Shown here one piece after another: positions 51,919 through 60,777 of a stretch of DNA of 64,000 nucleotides (the stretch's first letter is position 1; each line of letters starts with the position of its first letter). Origin of the DNA: Kitasatospora sp. NBC_00240 (GTDB lineage: Bacteria; Actinomycetota; Actinomycetes; Streptomycetales; Streptomycetaceae); the NCBI RefSeq assembly GCF_026342405.1, contig NZ_JAPEMU010000001.1, forward strand, positions 2,232,001 through 2,296,000. The letters are read 5' to 3'. A program made the position numbers and the translations under genes. A model generated the notes under the pieces. It was not told where the DNA came from. It was given only the letters and a program-made list of their open reading frames with translations, and ran no database searches.

Positions 51919-53379
51919 TCAGCCCTCGTCGCCCGCGCGGAGCTTGGCGACGGCGGCCTCCAGGCGGGCGCCGTACTCCTCGTCGGCCGCGTGGAAGTGG
52001 GCGAGGTTCTTCTCGACGATGTCGTCGCGGGTGACCTGGGCCAGGAAGCCCGCGATGTTGTTGACCAGGCGGGTCTTCTCGCCGGCCGACATCAGCCGGT
52101 AGAGCTCCCCGGCCTGGAAGAAGTCGTCGTCCTTGGTGTGGGCCGGCGTGGTGTACGTGCCGGTCCAGCCGTTCAGCGCGACCGGCGCGGCGAGCGCGTT
52201 GTCGGTCTGGGCCGGGCCGTCGTACGAGTTGGGCTCGTAGTTCTTGCCGCGGCCGGACTTGTTGACAGCGCTGAGGCCGTCACGGCCGTAGTTGTTCGCC
52301 TCGGTCGCCTTGGGGGCGTTCACGGCGAGCAGGGTGTGGTTGACACCGAGGCGGTAGCGCTGGGCGTCCGCGTAGGCGAACAGGCGGCCCTGGAGCATCT
52401 TGTCCGGGGAGGGACCGATGCCGGGGACGAAGTTGTTCGGCGAGAAGGCGGACTGCTCGACGTCGGCGAAGACGTTCTCCGGATTCTTGTTCAGCACCAG
52501 GCGGCCGACCTTCTGCAGCGGGTAGTCCGCGTGCGGCCACACCTTGGTGAGGTCGAAGGGGTTGAAACGGTAGTCGGCGGCCTCGGCGACCGGCATCAGC
52601 TGGACGTAGAGGGTCCAGGACGGGAACACGCCGCGCTCGATGGCCTGGTGCAGGTCGCGCTGGTGGCTGTCGGCGTCCGCCCCGAGCACCTCGGCGGACT
52701 GGTCGCCGTCCAGCGAGCGGATGCCCTGGTTGGTCTTGAAGTGGTACTTCACCCAGAACGCCTCGCCGGCCTCGTTGACCCACTGGTAGGTGTGCGAGCC
52801 GTAGCCGTTCATGTGGCGGTAGGAGGCCGGGATGCCGCGGTCGCCGAAGAGCCAGGTGATCTGGTGGGTCGAGGCGGGCGAGTGGGCCCAGAAGTCCCAG
52901 ACGTTGTCCGCCTCCTGCACGCCGGTGAACGGGTCGCGCTTCTGCGAGTGGATGAAGTCGGGGAACTTGATCGGGTCCTTGATGAAGAACACCGGGGTGT
53001 TGTTGCCGACCAGGTCGTAGTTGCCCTCGGCGGTGTAGAACTTCAGCGCGAAGCCGCGCGGGTCGCGGACCGCGTCGGAGGAGCCCAGGTTGCCGGCCAC
53101 GGTCGAGAACCGCAGGAAGACCTCGGTACGCCGGCCCACCTCGGCGAGGAAGTCCGCGCGGGTGAACTGCGAGACCTCGTCCGTCACCTCGAAGTAGCCG
53201 TAGGCGCCCGAGCCGCGGGCGTGCACCACGCGCTCCGGGATGCGCTCGCGGTTGAAGCGGGCGAGCTTCTCCAGGAGCTGCTGGTCCTGGATGAGCAGCG
53301 GGCCGTACTCGCCGGCCGAGGCCGAGTTCTGGTTGTCGGCGACCGGGGCGCCGGCCTCCGTGGTCAGGATCTTGGACAT
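51919..53379 (-). CDS. katA: Monofunctional heme catalase (clade 3-type)
   Basis: 486 aa from ATG 53379 with GAAGGA. The distal heme His is His 53 in VVHARGSGAYGYFEV, the Asn in VGNNTPVFFIKDPIKFPDFI, and the proximal Tyr in RLFAYADAQRYRLG. Length matches small-subunit catalases. Its position 101 bp downstream of the allantoicase gene links it to uricase, which makes H2O2, but a terminator between the two genes argues for its own promoter. No catalase repressor gene is in the window. Confidence 0.96.
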   Translation of the reverse strand: MSKILTTEAGAPVADNQNSASAGEYGPLLIQDQQLLEKLARFNRERIPERVVHARGSGAYGYFEVTDEVSQFTRADFLAEVGRRTEVFLRFSTVAGNLGSSDAVRDPRGFALKFYTAEGNYDLVGNNTPVFFIKDPIKFPDFIHSQKRDPFTGVQEADNVWDFWAHSPASTHQITWLFGDRGIPASYRHMNGYGSHTYQWVNEAGEAFWVKYHFKTNQGIRSLDGDQSAEVLGADADSHQRDLHQAIERGVFPSWTLYVQLMPVAEAADYRFNPFDLTKVWPHADYPLQKVGRLVLNKNPENVFADVEQSAFSPNNFVPGIGPSPDKMLQGRLFAYADAQRYRLGVNHTLLAVNAPKATEANNYGRDGLSAVNKSGRGKNYEPNSYDGPAQTDNALAAPVALNGWTGTYTTPAHTKDDDFFQAGELYRLMSAGEKTRLVNNIAGFLAQVTRDDIVEKNLAHFHAADEEYGARLEAAVAKLRAGDEG

Positions 53380-53443
53380 GAGAGGGTCCTTCAGGTCGTT
53401 AAAGGCGTTGCGTGGAGAAGGCGGAGACGGTCGGTCGGGCGGG

Positions 53444-53472
53444 CCGGCCCGGGGACTGGACCCCCGGGCCGG
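53444..53472. terminator. Terminator between allantoicase and catalase genes
   Basis: CCGGCCCGGGG / CCCCGGGCCGG hairpin with a 7-nt loop just downstream of the allantoicase stop. Confidence 0.7.
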
Positions 53473-53480
53473 GCCGGGCG

Positions 53481-54746
53481 TCAGACGCCGAGCAGCCGCC
53501 AGATCGCCGAACGGCGGCGCGAGGACTGCTCGCCGTCGGGGCCGTCGGCCGGCTGGAGCGCGGACACGGCGGCGGTGGTCGCGGCGGCGTCCGCGAGCGG
53601 GCGGGCGGCGGTCAGCGCGCTGGCCTCCTCCGCCTCGAGACCGGCCTCGACGAGGGCCGCACGGGCCTCGTCGGCCGGAAGTGCGTTGAACCAGCGCAGC
53701 GCGAGGGCGGCGCGGCCGGCCCCGGTGAGCTTCCCGGTCAGGCGCAGCCGGGCCAGGCCGCCGTCCGGGTAGACGTTGATCCGTACGTGGGTCACCGGGC
53801 GGCCGGCGTCCAGGCGCAGCCGGTGCCGGGTGTCGGGCTGCAGCCGGGTGCGCGGCAGGATGGGGAACCAGCCGTCGGTGTCGGTGGAGGGGTCGCCGCC
53901 GGTGGAGGCGTCGTAGCCCACCAGGTCGGCCCAGCCGGGGGCGTTGGCGACGAAGTGGGTGGTGTCCACCTCGGCGGCCAGGACCTCGCCGCCCCCGGCC
54001 AGGGCGATCCGGACCCAGTCGTTGGCCTTGTCGCGCCGACGCCGGGTCTCCCAGCCCTCGCCCATGACGGAGGCGCGACCGGGAGCGTTCAGGTTGTGCG
54101 GGGAGGAGAAGTAGCGGTCCGAGGCGGCCTCGGCGACGCCGCCGTACTCCTGCGCGGCGAGGTCGAAGGTCAGGCCGTCCAGCTCGCGCGGGTCGGGGAG
54201 CACCTCGCCGTGCACCCGCAGGCGGGCCACTCCGCCGTCCGGCCAGATGTTCAGCCGTACGTGGGTCCAGCGGGTCCCGTCGGTGACCTCGAACTCGTGG
54301 GCGGTGTCGCCGCGGAGCGCCGTGCGGGGCACCAGGTCGGTCCACTCGGCGGCGTCGAGCTCCGCGACGGACGGGTGGCCGGGGATCGAGGCGGCCTGGA
54401 CGGAGGCGCTCTCGGGGTAGTTACCGGTGAAGTGCGCGGTGTCCACGATCACGCCGCGGATCACGCCGCCGACGCCGAGCCGGACGACCGTCCAGTCGTG
54501 GTCCTCGTCGGTGGGGTGCGGCTGCTCGGCGCTGACGCCGCGGCGGCGCTTGCTCTCCCAGCCGTCCATGATCTGGCCCTTGTGGCCGAAGGTGTGCGCG
54601 CGGAACTCGGCGGGCTTGGCGACCAGCAGGTTCTCCGCGTCGGCGAAGGTGTCCTCGTTGGTGGCGACCACGCCGGCGCCGAGCAGCCGGGAGGCCAGGT
54701 TGACCAGCTCGGTGAACGGAGCGCTCGGGGTCCGGTCGGTGCTCAT
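53481..54746 (-). CDS. alc: Allantoicase
   Basis: 421 aa from ATG 54746, GGAG upstream, 18 bp after allB. Two tandem jelly-roll repeats are visible: MDGWESKRRRGVSAEQ with VIVDTAHFTGNYPESASVQA and WTHVRLNIWPDGGVARLRVH, then GEGWETRRRRDKANDW with EVDTTHFVANAPGWADLVGY and VTHVRINVYPDGGLARLRLT. It hydrolyses allantoate to ureidoglycolate and urea. About 70 C-terminal residues extend past the second repeat (WFNALPADEARAALVEAGLE). Part of the allB-alc operon. Confidence 0.95.
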   Translation of the reverse strand: MSTDRTPSAPFTELVNLASRLLGAGVVATNEDTFADAENLLVAKPAEFRAHTFGHKGQIMDGWESKRRRGVSAEQPHPTDEDHDWTVVRLGVGGVIRGVIVDTAHFTGNYPESASVQAASIPGHPSVAELDAAEWTDLVPRTALRGDTAHEFEVTDGTRWTHVRLNIWPDGGVARLRVHGEVLPDPRELDGLTFDLAAQEYGGVAEAASDRYFSSPHNLNAPGRASVMGEGWETRRRRDKANDWVRIALAGGGEVLAAEVDTTHFVANAPGWADLVGYDASTGGDPSTDTDGWFPILPRTRLQPDTRHRLRLDAGRPVTHVRINVYPDGGLARLRLTGKLTGAGRAALALRWFNALPADEARAALVEAGLEAEEASALTAARPLADAAATTAAVSALQPADGPDGEQSSRRRSAIWRLLGV

Positions 54747-54764
54747 CGGTTGAGTCTCCAGGGT

Positions 54765-56135
54765 TCAGGAACGGGTGATCTGACGACCGAACGGCTCGCC
54801 GTCCACGTCCACCACCCGGCCGCGGAGCCAGGTGGTGCGGACGGCGCCGGTCAGGGTCCGGCCCGCGTACGGGGTCACGGGGTTGCGGTGGTGCAGCGCG
54901 GCGGCGCGCACGGCGAACTCGCCGTCCGGGTCGAAGGCGACCAGGTCGGCGTCGTTCCCGACCGCGATGGCGCCCTTGGTGCCGGTGAGGCCGACCAGCG
55001 AGGCGGGCCCGGCGGACATCCAGCGGACCACGTCCGAGAGGCTGTGGCCGCGCTTGCGGGCCTCGGTCCAGATGGCCGGCAGGCCGAGCTGGAGGGAGGC
55101 GATGCCGCCCCAGGCGGCGGCGAAGTCGCCGCTGCCGCCGTACTCCTTGAGCAGCTTGAGGTCCGGTGTGGACGGCGAGTGGTCGGAGACGACGGCGATG
55201 AACTCACCGGCGGCCAGGGCCGCCCAGAGGGCGTCGCGGTTGGACTCGTCGCGGATCGGCGGGCAGCACTTGAAGGCGGTGTCGCCGTCCGGCACCTCCT
55301 CGGCCGCGAGGGTGAGGTAGTGCGGGCAGGTCTCGGCGGTCACCCGGACGCCGTCCGCGCGGGCCTGCCGCAGCAGCGGCAGCACGGCGGCGGAGGAGAC
55401 GTGCAGGATGTGCACCCGGGCGCCGGTGCGGCGGGCGGTGTCGAGCAGTCGGGCGACGGCGGTGGTCTCCGCGTCGTCGGGGCGGGAGGCGAGGAAGTCG
55501 CGGTAGTGCACGCCGGGCTGCTGGGGGGCGGCCTCCAGGACGGCCGGGTCCTCGGCGTGGATGATCGCCAGCGCACCGATCCTGGCCTGCTCGGTGAGGG
55601 CTCTCTCCAGGTCGGCCGGCTCGACGTGCGGGAACTCGTCCACACCGGAGGGGGCCAGGAAGCTCTTGAAGCCGAAGACGCCGGCGGTGTGCAGCGGCTC
55701 CAGGTCGCCGGTGTTGCCGGGGATCGCGCCGCCCCAGAACCCGAGGTCGATCCAGGCCTGGCCCTCGGCGGTCTTCCGCTTGGCCTCCAGGCCCGCGACC
55801 GTGGTGGTCGGCGGGACGGAGTTCAGCGGCATGTCGATGACGGTGGTGACGCCGCCGGCGGCGGCGGCCCGGGTGGCGGTGGCGAAGCCCTCCCACTCGG
55901 TGCGGCCGGGCTCGTTGACGTGGACGTGGGTGTCGACCAGGCCGGGGAGCAGGGCGGTGTCGCCGAGGTCGGTGAGGTGCTGGTCGCCGGCGAGCAGCGA
56001 GCCGTGGGCGGCGATCTGCTCGATCCGGCCGCCCTGGATCAGCACGTCAGCGGGACGCTCGCCGTCGGGGAGGACGACACGGCGGGAGCGGATCACCGCG
56101 GGGCCGTCGGGGTGCGGCGTCTCGCTGAGGGGCAT
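54765..56135 (-). CDS. allB: Allantoinase
   Basis: 456 aa from ATG 56135 with GGAGG. Amidohydrolase motifs complete: [20 protein letters not shown] (HxH), carboxylated Lys in [30 protein letters not shown] and the metal Asp in [13 protein letters not shown]. It opens allantoin to allantoate in the cytoplasm. First gene of the allB-alc unit; the promoter with a probable operator lies 143-172 bp upstream. Confidence 0.96.
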   Translation of the reverse strand: MPLSETPHPDGPAVIRSRRVVLPDGERPADVLIQGGRIEQIAAHGSLLAGDQHLTDLGDTALLPGLVDTHVHVNEPGRTEWEGFATATRAAAAGGVTTVIDMPLNSVPPTTTVAGLEAKRKTAEGQAWIDLGFWGGAIPGNTGDLEPLHTAGVFGFKSFLAPSGVDEFPHVEPADLERALTEQARIGALAIIHAEDPAVLEAAPQQPGVHYRDFLASRPDDAETTAVARLLDTARRTGARVHILHVSSAAVLPLLRQARADGVRVTAETCPHYLTLAAEEVPDGDTAFKCCPPIRDESNRDALWAALAAGEFIAVVSDHSPSTPDLKLLKEYGGSGDFAAAWGGIASLQLGLPAIWTEARKRGHSLSDVVRWMSAGPASLVGLTGTKGAIAVGNDADLVAFDPDGEFAVRAAALHHRNPVTPYAGRTLTGAVRTTWLRGRVVDVDGEPFGRQITRS

Positions 56136-56277
56136 CGGGACCTCCGGGTGGACCGTCTTCGGGGCGAAGGGGGAGCGGTGGTGAACGGGGGGGGTGAAGG
56201 GGTCGCTGAGGGCGGGCAGGGGCCGTGGGGGCGGCAGTTGAAGTCTGCTCATCACACCGCTGGCTGCGATTGTTCGG

Positions 56278-56309
56278 AGCCTAGGCCCGCCTTCAACAAA
56301 ACGTCAATG
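56278..56309 (-). promoter_or_regulatory. allB promoter with operator-like motif
   Basis: Minus strand: -35 TTGACG (56307-56302), 18-bp spacer, -10 TAGGCT (56283-56278). On the plus strand the nonamer TTCAACAAA (56292-56300) covers the spacer next to the -35. The same nonamer occurs at two other ureide-gene promoters (59878-59892 region and 60778-60786). Confidence 0.65.
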
Positions 56310-56334
56310 TAGGAAACTACGAGGAAACCGGGAA

Positions 56335-57477
56335 TCAACCGGCCAGCAACGCGGCGGCCAGCCGCTCGCCCGCGACCTCGGACAGCTCCGCCGCCTTGGT
56401 CATGCTGTCGCCGGGCTGCTCGGCCAGTGCGGTGAGCGCGTACGCAGCGACGAACCCCGCCGCCCGCCACTCGTTCTCCGCCAGCTCCAGACGCCCTGCC
56501 ACAGCGGCCACCCGAACCCCCGCCCGGGTGGCCGCCGCGGCAACGCCGGCGGGGGCCTTGCCATGGAGCGTCTGCGCGTCCAGGCAGCCCTCGCCTGTCA
56601 CGACGAGGCGTGCCCCACGCACGGCCTCGTCGAAGCCCAGCAGTTCGAGCATCAGCTCGATGCCGGGCCGCATGGTGGCGCCGAGCAGGGCCAGGGCGGC
56701 GTAGCCGACCCCGCCTGCGGCCCCGGCGCCGGGGGCGCCCCGGAAGTCCCGCCCGGTGCTCTCGCCGACCACGTCGGCGAAGCGGGTCAGGCCCTCCTCC
56801 AGGATCAGCAGGTCCGCGGCGTCGGCGCCCTTCTGCGGGCCGTACACGGCCGTCGCGCCACGGGCGCCGAGCAGCGGGTTGTCGACGTCGCAGGCGACCA
56901 CGACCTCCACCCCGGTCAGCGAGTCCGCGAGGGGCCCGAGGTCGATCCGGGCCAGCCTGCGCAGCGCGGCCCCGCCGGGCGCGAGCTCCGCGCCCTCGGC
57001 GTCGTACAGGCCGACGCCGAGCGCCTGGACCATGCCGGCGCCGCCGTCGGTGCAGGCGCTGCCGCCGAGGCCCAGCACGATCCGCCTGGCGCCGAGCGAG
57101 ACGGCCCGGCCGATCAGCTGGCCGACCCCGTAGGAGCCGGCGGCCAGCGGCGCGGTCCGCCCGCCGGGGAGCCGGGCCAGCCCGGAGGACTGGGCCAGCT
57201 CGACCACGGCGGTGTCGCCCTTGACGGCGATCGCGGCGTCCACCGGCAGGCCGGTCGGGCCGGCCACCTTGGCCGGGACGCGGGTGAAGCCGGCCGCCAG
57301 CGCGGCGGCCAGGGTGCCCTCGCCGCCGTCGGCGACGGGCAGCTCGCGGACCTCGACGCCGGGGGCGCCGCGGCGGATGCCGGCCGCGATCCGGGCGGCG
57401 ACCTCGGCGCCCTCCAGCGTGCCCTTGAACTTGTCGGGGGCGACGACGACATGGCCCTGGGTGGGGGTGGCGGGCAT
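56335..57477 (-). CDS. glxK: Glycerate 2-kinase (GlxK/GarK type I)
   Basis: 380 aa from ATG 57477. Family signatures: VVVAPDKFKGTLEGAEVAAR, LPVADGGEGTLAAALAAGFT, GLGGSACTDGGAGMVQALGV, YGPQKGADAADLLILEEGLT and VTGEGCLDAQTLHGKAPAGV. It phosphorylates glycerate from the tartronate semialdehyde branch to 2-phosphoglycerate. It has a 449-bp upstream gap and a ureide promoter downstream, so it is transcribed separately. Confidence 0.94.
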   Translation of the reverse strand: MPATPTQGHVVVAPDKFKGTLEGAEVAARIAAGIRRGAPGVEVRELPVADGGEGTLAAALAAGFTRVPAKVAGPTGLPVDAAIAVKGDTAVVELAQSSGLARLPGGRTAPLAAGSYGVGQLIGRAVSLGARRIVLGLGGSACTDGGAGMVQALGVGLYDAEGAELAPGGAALRRLARIDLGPLADSLTGVEVVVACDVDNPLLGARGATAVYGPQKGADAADLLILEEGLTRFADVVGESTGRDFRGAPGAGAAGGVGYAALALLGATMRPGIELMLELLGFDEAVRGARLVVTGEGCLDAQTLHGKAPAGVAAAATRAGVRVAAVAGRLELAENEWRAAGFVAAYALTALAEQPGDSMTKAAELSEVAGERLAAALLAG

Positions 57478-57855
57478 GGCGTGGGCCTCACTTCCGGGTC
57501 GGGCTGCTGATCCGCGGGCGGACCGGATGATCCGAGTCTGCGCCCGTCTGTTGCTTCGGTGCCTTGCGTGGTCTCCGGGGCCTTGGGCCGTGTGCACGAC
57601 CCGGGGTGCGACCCCCTCCCCGCCGTTCCCCGCTCGTCCCGCTTCCGACGTACGAGTGGGGCTCCCCTCGGCGAGGGAGGGGGCCGGGCGGCGCGCACAG
57701 GCACGACCGAAGTGCCCCCGACAGGGAGGCGCGCCACCGGCTTGGGACGATCGGCAGGGGGCGGATGAGCCCCAGCCCTCCTGCCGACCGGACCTGGCCT
57801 CCTGATGGCGCGGGCACGACCGGATAGGTACACGCCACCAGGAGGAGTCTGTGGG

Positions 57856-57881
57856 GCCCGGGGGTTCGCACCCCCGGGCCG
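57856..57881. terminator. Terminator after the glxR gene, in a 449-bp gap
   Basis: GGCCCGGGGG / CCCCCGGGCC with loop TTCGCA, about 45 bp past the glxR stop on the minus strand. The rest of 57478-57926 has no convincing gene; a promoter for glxK is expected there but is not obvious. Confidence 0.75.
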
Positions 57882-57926
57882 GGGTACTGCTGCCGAGCGC
57901 GGGGCTCAGCCGTGGATCACCGCGGT

Positions 57927-58823
57927 TCAGGCCACCGCGCGGCCGGAGAGGCGCTCGACGCCGCGCAGCAGCGCGGAGTGGTCGAGCGAGCCGTCGCCGT
58001 TGGCCCGGGCGGACGCGACCAGCTGGGCGACGACGGCGCCGACCGGCAGGGCCGCGCCCACCGCGCGGGCGGCGTCGGTGACGATGCCCATGTCCTTGTG
58101 GTGCAGGTCGATGCGGAAGCCGGGAGCGAACTCGCGGTTCAGCATGTTGCCCTTCTTGCGGTTCAGCACGGTCGAGCCGGCCAGGCCGCCGCCGAGGACG
58201 TCGAGCGCCGCGGCGAGGTCGACGCCGGCGTTCTCCAGGAAGACCACGGCCTCGGCCAGGACCTGGATGTTGACGGCCACGATGAGCTGGTTGGCGGCCT
58301 TGACGGTCTGGCCGGCGCCGGCCGGGCCGACGTGGACCACGGTGGTGCCGAGCGCGTCGAAGATCGGCTTGGCCTCGGCGAAGTCCGCGGCGTCGTCGCC
58401 ACCGACCATGATCGAGAGCACCGCCTCGACGGCGCCGGCCTCGCCGCCGGAGACCGGTGCGTCCAGGGTGCGGACGCCCTTCTCCTTGGCGGCGGCCGCG
58501 ACCTTGATCGAGGTCTGCGGGGTGATGCTGGACATGTCGATCACCAGGGTGCCGGCCTTGACGTTCTCCAGCACACCGCCCTCACCGAGGATGACCTGCA
58601 GGACGTGCGGGTCGGCGGGGACCATCGTGATGACGACCTCGGCGTCGGCCACGGCCTCGGCGATGCTCGCCGCGCCCTTGCCGCCGGCCGCCACCAGGGC
58701 GTCGATCGCGGGCTGCTGGAGGTTGTAGCCGGTGACGGTGTGGCCGGCCTTGACCAGGTTGGCGGCCATCGGGCTGCCCATGATGCCGAGGCCGATGAAG
58801 GCGATCTTGCGGGAGGCGCTCAT
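57927..58823 (-). CDS. glxR: 2-Hydroxy-3-oxopropionate (tartronate semialdehyde) reductase
   Basis: 298 aa from ATG 58823 with GAAGGA. Beta-hydroxyacid dehydrogenase: NAD motif AFIGLGIMGSPMAANLVKAG, DAPVSGGEAGAVEAVLSIMV (substrate), catalytic Lys in GAGQTVKAANQLIVAVNIQV and FRIDLHHKDMGI. It reduces tartronate semialdehyde to glycerate. It lies 60 bp after hyi in the same operon. Confidence 0.95.
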   Translation of the reverse strand: MSASRKIAFIGLGIMGSPMAANLVKAGHTVTGYNLQQPAIDALVAAGGKGAASIAEAVADAEVVITMVPADPHVLQVILGEGGVLENVKAGTLVIDMSSITPQTSIKVAAAAKEKGVRTLDAPVSGGEAGAVEAVLSIMVGGDDAADFAEAKPIFDALGTTVVHVGPAGAGQTVKAANQLIVAVNIQVLAEAVVFLENAGVDLAAALDVLGGGLAGSTVLNRKKGNMLNREFAPGFRIDLHHKDMGIVTDAARAVGAALPVGAVVAQLVASARANGDGSLDHSALLRGVERLSGRAVA

Positions 58824-58883
58824 GCGTCGCGTTCCTTCGTACGTGGGAGGGTGGGAGGAGGAGGGCTTGCGCCCGGACGGGCC

Positions 58884-59735
58884 TTAGTTCGCGGCACGCA
58901 GCTCGCGGGGCAGCCACTCGAAGCTGTCGGCGCTGACGCCGGTCGAGGGGCGGTACTCCAGGCCGACGCGGCCGGTGTAGCCGGCGGCGGCGAGGCGGGC
59001 GAAGAGGTCCTCGAAGTCGAGGTCGCCGGTGCCGGGCTCGCCCCGGCCCGGGTTGTCGGCGATCTGCACGTGGCCGAAGCGGTCGGCGTAGGCGTCGATG
59101 ACGGCGGCGAAGTCCTCGCCGTTCTTGGCCAGGTGGTAGAAGTCCGCGAGGAACTTGGCGTTGCCGAGGCCGGTCGCGGCGTTCACCTTGTCGACGATCT
59201 CGACCGCGGCGGCCGCGGTGACCAGCGGGTAGTCCGGCGACTCGGGCTTGTTGAGGGCCTCGATCAGCAGGATCGCGCCGATGCCGTGGGCGGCCCGGGC
59301 CGCGAGCACCAGGTTCTCCAACGCGAGCTCGTCCTGCTCGGCCGCCTCCACGCCCTCGACCCGGTTGCCGTAGAGGGCGTTCAGCGCCTTGGTGCCGAGC
59401 GACTCGGCGAGCGAGACGCTGACCGCGATGTTCTCGCGGAAGCGCTCCTTCTCGGCCGGGACGGAGACGGTGCCGCGGGCGCCCTTGGTGAGGTCGTCCA
59501 GGAAGTTGAGGCCGGTGAGCTGCACACCCGCGTCGGTGAAGGCCTTGCGGAGCGCGTCCAGCTCGGCCTCGGCGGGGGTGTGCTCCGCGCCGAAGGGCCA
59601 CCAGAGCTCGGCGGCGGTGAAGCCGGCGGCAGCGGCGGCGGCCGGGCGCTCCAGCAGCGGAAGCTCGCTGAACAGGATCGACAGGTTGACCGTGGCGCGT
59701 CCGTTCAGAAACGCGTGCTGGGAGGCGGCAGTCAC
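58884..59735 (-). CDS. hyi: Hydroxypyruvate isomerase
   Basis: 283 aa from GTG 59735 with AAAGG 9-13 nt upstream; the GTG at 59744 is an alternative. TIM-barrel of the xylose-isomerase-like family: VNLSILFSELPLLERPAAAA, LLIEALNKPE, FLADFYHLAKNGEDFAAVID, HVQIADNPGRGEPGTGDLDF and VGLEYRPSTG. It interconverts hydroxypyruvate and tartronate semialdehyde. First gene of the hyi-glxR operon; gcl is absent next to it. Confidence 0.93.
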   Translation of the reverse strand: MTAASQHAFLNGRATVNLSILFSELPLLERPAAAAAAGFTAAELWWPFGAEHTPAEAELDALRKAFTDAGVQLTGLNFLDDLTKGARGTVSVPAEKERFRENIAVSVSLAESLGTKALNALYGNRVEGVEAAEQDELALENLVLAARAAHGIGAILLIEALNKPESPDYPLVTAAAAVEIVDKVNAATGLGNAKFLADFYHLAKNGEDFAAVIDAYADRFGHVQIADNPGRGEPGTGDLDFEDLFARLAAAGYTGRVGLEYRPSTGVSADSFEWLPRELRAAN

Positions 59736-59839
59736 GTCAATCACCTTTCGCTTTCTTCCGTGTCTCCCCCGACCTTCGACCGGACGCCGGGGATGTTTCC
59801 CTACTTCCACGATCCGGAAGAGGGATTCTGCTTGGTGGA

Positions 59840-59892
59840 AGCATGTCCGCCGCAGCGAGCGAGTGTCAAGGCCGCCGCAACAATTTGTTGAA
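59840..59892 (-). promoter_or_regulatory. hyi promoter and operator-like palindrome
   Basis: Minus strand: -35 TTGACA (59869-59864), 18 bp, -10 CATGCT (59845-59840). Just upstream CAACAATTTGTTG (59878-59890) is a perfect 13-bp palindrome; read on the minus strand it begins with TTCAACAAA, the same nonamer as at the allB and uricase promoters. It also lies near the divergent thiamine-binding gene. Confidence 0.65.
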
Positions 59893-59980
59893 GTGGACCG
59901 AAGTGCCCCGCCCGGCGGGTCGCCGACTGTTCGATCGACCAGCCCCTCCCCTTCGCCGCACCGCTCGCTACAGTGAGCAG

Positions 59981-60250
59981 GTGCGATTGATGGTGGAGTT
60001 CACGACAGAACCGTTCGAGCTGGACACGTTTCCCGAGCACGCGGTGGCGGCCCGGCGAGTGGTCGACGAGGCCGGCCTGGCCGTCGCCGTCGGCCCCTTC
60101 GGCACCGGCGCCGAAGGTGAGGCCCAGCAGGTGCTGGACGCCGTCACCAAGCTGCTGCGCGAGACGCTGGACGCCGGGGCGACCCGGATCTCCGTCCAGG
60201 TGAGCGTCCTCGACGACGACAAGACCCCGGAAGGAGTGGGTACGCAGTGA
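59981..60250 (+). CDS. Thiamine-binding (MTH1187/YkoF-like) small protein
   Basis: 89 aa from GTG 59981; TACAGT lies 6 nt upstream and there is no Shine-Dalgarno, so translation is probably leaderless (ATG 59990 is an alternative). VRLMVEFTTEPFELDTFPEH, then AGLAVAVGPFGTGAEGEAQQ, VLDAVTKLLRETLDAGATRI and SVQVSVLDDD fit the ferredoxin-like thiamine-binding family. Its stop overlaps the next start (GTGA), so it is paired with a small HTH protein. A sensor role is possible. Confidence 0.75.
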   Translation: MRLMVEFTTEPFELDTFPEHAVAARRVVDEAGLAVAVGPFGTGAEGEAQQVLDAVTKLLRETLDAGATRISVQVSVLDDDKTPEGVGTQ

Positions 60251-60627
60251 GCAACGCACTGGAACACCCGCTCGCCACGGCGATAAAGCCGCTGCTCGAC
60301 GCGGTCGGCGCGACCCCGGTACCGGTCGACGAGGCCAAGTCCGACGACGTCCTGCTGGAGTGGGACGGCGCCCCGGCCATCGCCGTACGGCTGCCGCACC
60401 TGAGCAGTGCGCTGGACCGCCTGCTGGCCGAGATGACCCGCCAGTTCGACGGCCGCCCGCTGGACGAACTGGACCGCTGGGAGAAGCAGCGGGTCGTCGC
60501 CCTGCTGGAGGAACGCGGCGCGTTCACCGTCCGACACGGCGTGGAGACGGTTGCCGCCGCGCTCGGCGTGAGCCGCTTCACGGTGTACAACTACCTCAAC
60601 CGCCAGGACGGTTCGAAGTCCGGCTGA
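60247..60627 (+). CDS. Small HTH protein paired with the thiamine-binding gene
   Basis: 126 aa from GTG 60247, GTGA overlap with the preceding gene. The N-terminal half is not recognised (IKPLLDAVGATPVPVDEAKS ... PAIAVRLPHLSSALDRLLAE). The C-terminal half has GAFTVRHGVETVAAALGVSR followed by FTVYNYLNRQ, a PucR/Fis-like helix-turn-helix. Sitting between the hyi and uricase promoters, both with the CAACA-N3-TGTTG palindrome, it is a good candidate for their regulator. Confidence 0.75.
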   Translation: MSNALEHPLATAIKPLLDAVGATPVPVDEAKSDDVLLEWDGAPAIAVRLPHLSSALDRLLAEMTRQFDGRPLDELDRWEKQRVVALLEERGAFTVRHGVETVAAALGVSRFTVYNYLNRQDGSKSG

Positions 60628-60777
60628 GCGAACGCACCGGCCGGGCCGGGCACCGGCTGACCAGTCGAGTCCCGCCGGTTGACCCAGTTTGTCCACCGGA
60701 CACCCCGGGCGCACTTGGCGAATCGCACACGAAACGGGCCGGCAATCGGGCGCGGATCAAAACGTAACCACCAACCG

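Noticed and set aside
57488..57871. Possible gene upstream of glycerate kinase
   Set aside because: Arg/Pro-rich frame without ribosome site, domains or codon bias; taken as non-coding.
57856..57881. tRNA T-arm-like GGGGGTTCGCACCCCC
   Set aside because: No acceptor, D or anticodon arm around it; it fits a terminator hairpin after glxR.
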